Shown: piece by piece, positions 62,292 through 64,000 of the stretch
Layout of the letters: each line of letters opens with the position of its first letter
Position numbering within the stretch: the stretch's first letter is position 1
Source of the DNA: Dinoroseobacter sp049800835
Lineage (GTDB): Bacteria; Pseudomonadota; Alphaproteobacteria; Rhodobacterales; Rhodobacteraceae
Reading direction: 5' to 3'
Length of the DNA: 64,000 bases
NCBI RefSeq assembly: GCF_049800835.1
Contig: NZ_JBNAFU010000003.1
Span: forward strand, 1 to 64,000
The notes under the pieces: model-generated
Databases searched by the model: none
Told to the model about the DNA's origin: nothing
The model's input: only the letters and a program-made list of their open reading frames with translations
Translations under genes and position numbers: made by a program

Positions 62292-62672
62292 ATGTCAGAC
62301 CGCCACGAAGACGGCATGAAAATGCGCCGTAGAGTTCTGGGCGATGCCCATGTTGACCGCGCGGAAGCGGCCAAAGACACGTTCGACGCGCCGTTCCAGG
62401 CCCTGATTACCGAAGGCGCATGGGGCACTGTTTGGTCCGATGATACGATCAGTTTGCGGGACAGGTCGATGCTGACACTCGCGCTGCTCGCAGCGACCGG
62501 GAATTTTGAAGAAATACCAATGCATGTCCGCGCAACCGCCAATACCGGTGCGACCAAGGACGATGTCTTGCAGGCATTTCTGCACGTGGCGATCTACGCT
62601 GGTGTGCCACGTGCGAACCATGCAATCAAACTTGCCAAGGAGACCTATGCCGAGATGGAGGGTCAGGCATGA
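62292..62672 (+). CDS. pcaC: 4-carboxymuconolactone decarboxylase
   Basis: A 126-residue enzyme of the beta-ketoadipate pathway. It decarboxylates 4-carboxymuconolactone to 3-oxoadipate enol-lactone. The CMD-family features are MRRRVLGDAHVDRAEAAKD, SLRDRSMLTLALLAATGNFEE and LQAFLHVAIYAGVPRANHA, with the catalytic His in HVAIYAGVP. It precedes pcaH by a 4-base overlap (ATGA). Confidence 0.93.
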   Translation: MSDRHEDGMKMRRRVLGDAHVDRAEAAKDTFDAPFQALITEGAWGTVWSDDTISLRDRSMLTLALLAATGNFEEIPMHVRATANTGATKDDVLQAFLHVAIYAGVPRANHAIKLAKETYAEMEGQA

Positions 62673-63397
62673 CTGCCCCGGGCGACTACTACCAACGCAA
62701 CCGTGACCTGCATCCGCCAGCAATGACACCTGGCTACAAGACCAGCGTTTCGCGCAGCCCTCGTTACGCGTTGATCTCGTTGGAGCAGACTGCATCGGAG
62801 GTCACCGGGCCAGTATTCGGACACGGGGATGTGGATGTGGGCGACAATGACCTGCTGACGAATTACGCGCAGGCTGGCGCGGCGCCGATCGGCGAGCGGA
62901 TCATCCTGCACGGGCGTGTTCTGGATGAAAACGCGCGTCCAATACCAAACACTTTGGTCGAGATATGGCAGGCCAATTCAGGCGGGCGATACCGTCACAA
63001 GAAAGATACCTACCTTGCCCCGATCGATCCGAATTTCGGCGGCTGCGGCAGAACACTGACGGATGCTGAAGGATACTATGTCTTTCGCACCGTGAAGCCC
63101 GGGGCGTACCCATGGCGGAACCATATCAACAACTGGCGTCCGGGCCACATCCACCTGTCCGTTTTCGGATCGGCCTTCGTTCAGCGCCTTATCACGCAAT
63201 GCTATTTCGAAGGCGACCCGTTGATCCCGCTATGTCCAATCATCCAGACGATCCCGGACACCGAGGCCATCGAACAACTGGTCGCGAAACTCGATCTGAA
63301 TGCGACGGTCCCGCTGGACAGCATTGCCTACAAGTTCGACGTGGTGCTCAGGGGGCGCCGCTCGACGTTCTTCGAAAACCGTCCGGAAGGGAATTAG
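62669..63397 (+). CDS. pcaH: Protocatechuate 3,4-dioxygenase, beta subunit
   Basis: A 242-residue subunit that holds the catalytic Fe(III). The intradiol fold starts HGRVLDENARPIPNTLVEIW; the iron ligands Tyr, Tyr, His, His can be placed in the region YRHKKDTYLAPIDPNFGG, then GAYPWRNHINNWRPGHIHLS. It forms the ring-opening enzyme with PcaG. Confidence 0.95.
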   Translation: MTAPGDYYQRNRDLHPPAMTPGYKTSVSRSPRYALISLEQTASEVTGPVFGHGDVDVGDNDLLTNYAQAGAAPIGERIILHGRVLDENARPIPNTLVEIWQANSGGRYRHKKDTYLAPIDPNFGGCGRTLTDAEGYYVFRTVKPGAYPWRNHINNWRPGHIHLSVFGSAFVQRLITQCYFEGDPLIPLCPIIQTIPDTEAIEQLVAKLDLNATVPLDSIAYKFDVVLRGRRSTFFENRPEGN

Positions 63398-63400
63398 GAG

Positions 63401-64000
63401 ATGCCCCAAACCTTGTCCTACCTCCGGGAAACCGCCTCGCAGACGGCAGGGCCTTACGTGCATATCGGGCTGGCGCCGGGTGCAGCTGGATTTGAGATCT
63501 ATCGTCAGGAACTTGGCCGCGACATTGCCGGAGCCTCCGCGAAGGGCGAACGCATTCGTGTCGAGGGTCTGGTGATCGACGGCAGCGGCAGCCCCGTCAA
63601 GGATGTTCTTCTGGAGGTTTGGCAAGCCAATTCGGAGGGGCACTTTGCACATCCCGAAGGCGGAGGGCCAGTCGAAACCGGCTTTCGCGGCTGGGGTCGC
63701 GTCATCACGGATTTCGAAACAGGGCAGTGGGGCTTCGACACCGTCAAGCCGGGCCGCGTTCGGGGCAGAAACGGGGCCCTTCAAGCCCCTCATCTGTCTT
63801 TCTGGCTGGTAGCACGCGGCATCAATATCGGGCTCTGTACACGTATGTACTTCGAGGATGAAGCCGAGGCGAACACCATGGACCCCGTACTAAACCTGAT
63901 TGAATGGGAGACGCGCCGCGACACGCTTGTTGCAAGCCGCACTGATCGGGACGGCACACCGGTGTACAGGTTCGACATCCAGCTGCAAGGCGACGCAGAA
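63401..64000 (+). CDS. pcaG: Protocatechuate 3,4-dioxygenase, alpha subunit (cut by window end)
   Basis: The frame runs from ATG 63401 (TTAGGAG before it) to the window end, 200 codons so far, with no stop. This is almost the whole of the usual length of about 200-205 residues. It begins MPQTLSYLRETASQTAGPYV and has the non-catalytic intradiol fold VEGLVIDGSGSPVKDVLLEV and APHLSFWLVARGINIGL. It pairs with PcaH. Confidence 0.93.
   Translation, partial: MPQTLSYLRETASQTAGPYVHIGLAPGAAGFEIYRQELGRDIAGASAKGERIRVEGLVIDGSGSPVKDVLLEVWQANSEGHFAHPEGGGPVETGFRGWGRVITDFETGQWGFDTVKPGRVRGRNGALQAPHLSFWLVARGINIGLCTRMYFEDEAEANTMDPVLNLIEWETRRDTLVASRTDRDGTPVYRFDIQLQGDAE

Overview
The window looks like chromosomal DNA of a GC-rich alphaproteobacterium of the Rhodobacteraceae/Roseobacter type. 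The evidence is a complete PhyR-NepR-EcfG general stress response core, a Zur-type regulator divergent from znuA, a pca operon with the order pcaC-pcaH-pcaG, a HpsN-like (HisD family) dehydrogenase, and many small stress proteins typical of that family. Species is not determinable from the sequence alone.

Layout. 1-2.8 kb is the end of an integrated element: a complete IS3-family insertion sequence that begins at base 1, a tyrosine integrase, and a 51-base 3' piece of a tRNA-Lys gene that marks the attachment site. 3-6.9 kb holds a LysR regulator, two small methyltransferases, a small membrane protein and a GNAT acetyltransferase. 7.2-30.9 kb is a stress region. Its centre is phyR / nepR-ecfG-histidine kinase-phospholipase D, surrounded by dps, a formate/nitrite-type channel, an MscS-TrkH-TrkA osmotic operon, CsbD, DUF1328, DUF2945 and PRC-barrel proteins, a Crp/Fnr regulator, an amidoligase with a glutamine-amidotransferase-like partner, a flavin reductase and a run of small helical or membrane proteins. 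I find eleven promoter-like matches to the EcfG pattern GGAAC-N16/17-(C)GTT placed just upstream of these genes, so most of the region reads as one physically clustered EcfG regulon.

32-46 kb is a catabolic or uptake locus: a HpaI-like aldolase and a HisD-like dehydrogenase converge on an eight-gene operon encoding two phytanoyl-CoA-dioxygenase-like enzymes, a metallo-beta-lactamase-fold protein, a dipeptide-type ABC importer and a GH38 alpha-mannosidase, with a divergent AraC regulator. Its substrate is not known to me. 46.3-49.6 kb is the zinc system znuA / zur-znuC-znuB. 49.7-53.5 kb has a small P-loop kinase, a glutathione transferase, a tandem glycine riboswitch in front of a DadA-like flavoprotein, and a secreted beta-propeller-like protein. 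53.5-61.4 kb is a surface-polysaccharide sugar cluster with glucose-1-phosphate cytidylyltransferase, an epimerase-methyltransferase fusion and two more sugar C-methyltransferases. After a decayed histidine-kinase fragment, 62.3-64 kb starts a protocatechuate operon; pcaG runs off the window end.

Three otherwise well-conserved genes (gdhA, the histidine kinase next to ecfG, and the phospholipase D gene) each carry a one-base frameshift, two of them in A-runs. Sequencing or assembly error is as likely as true decay, so these are annotated as single genes with a frameshift.
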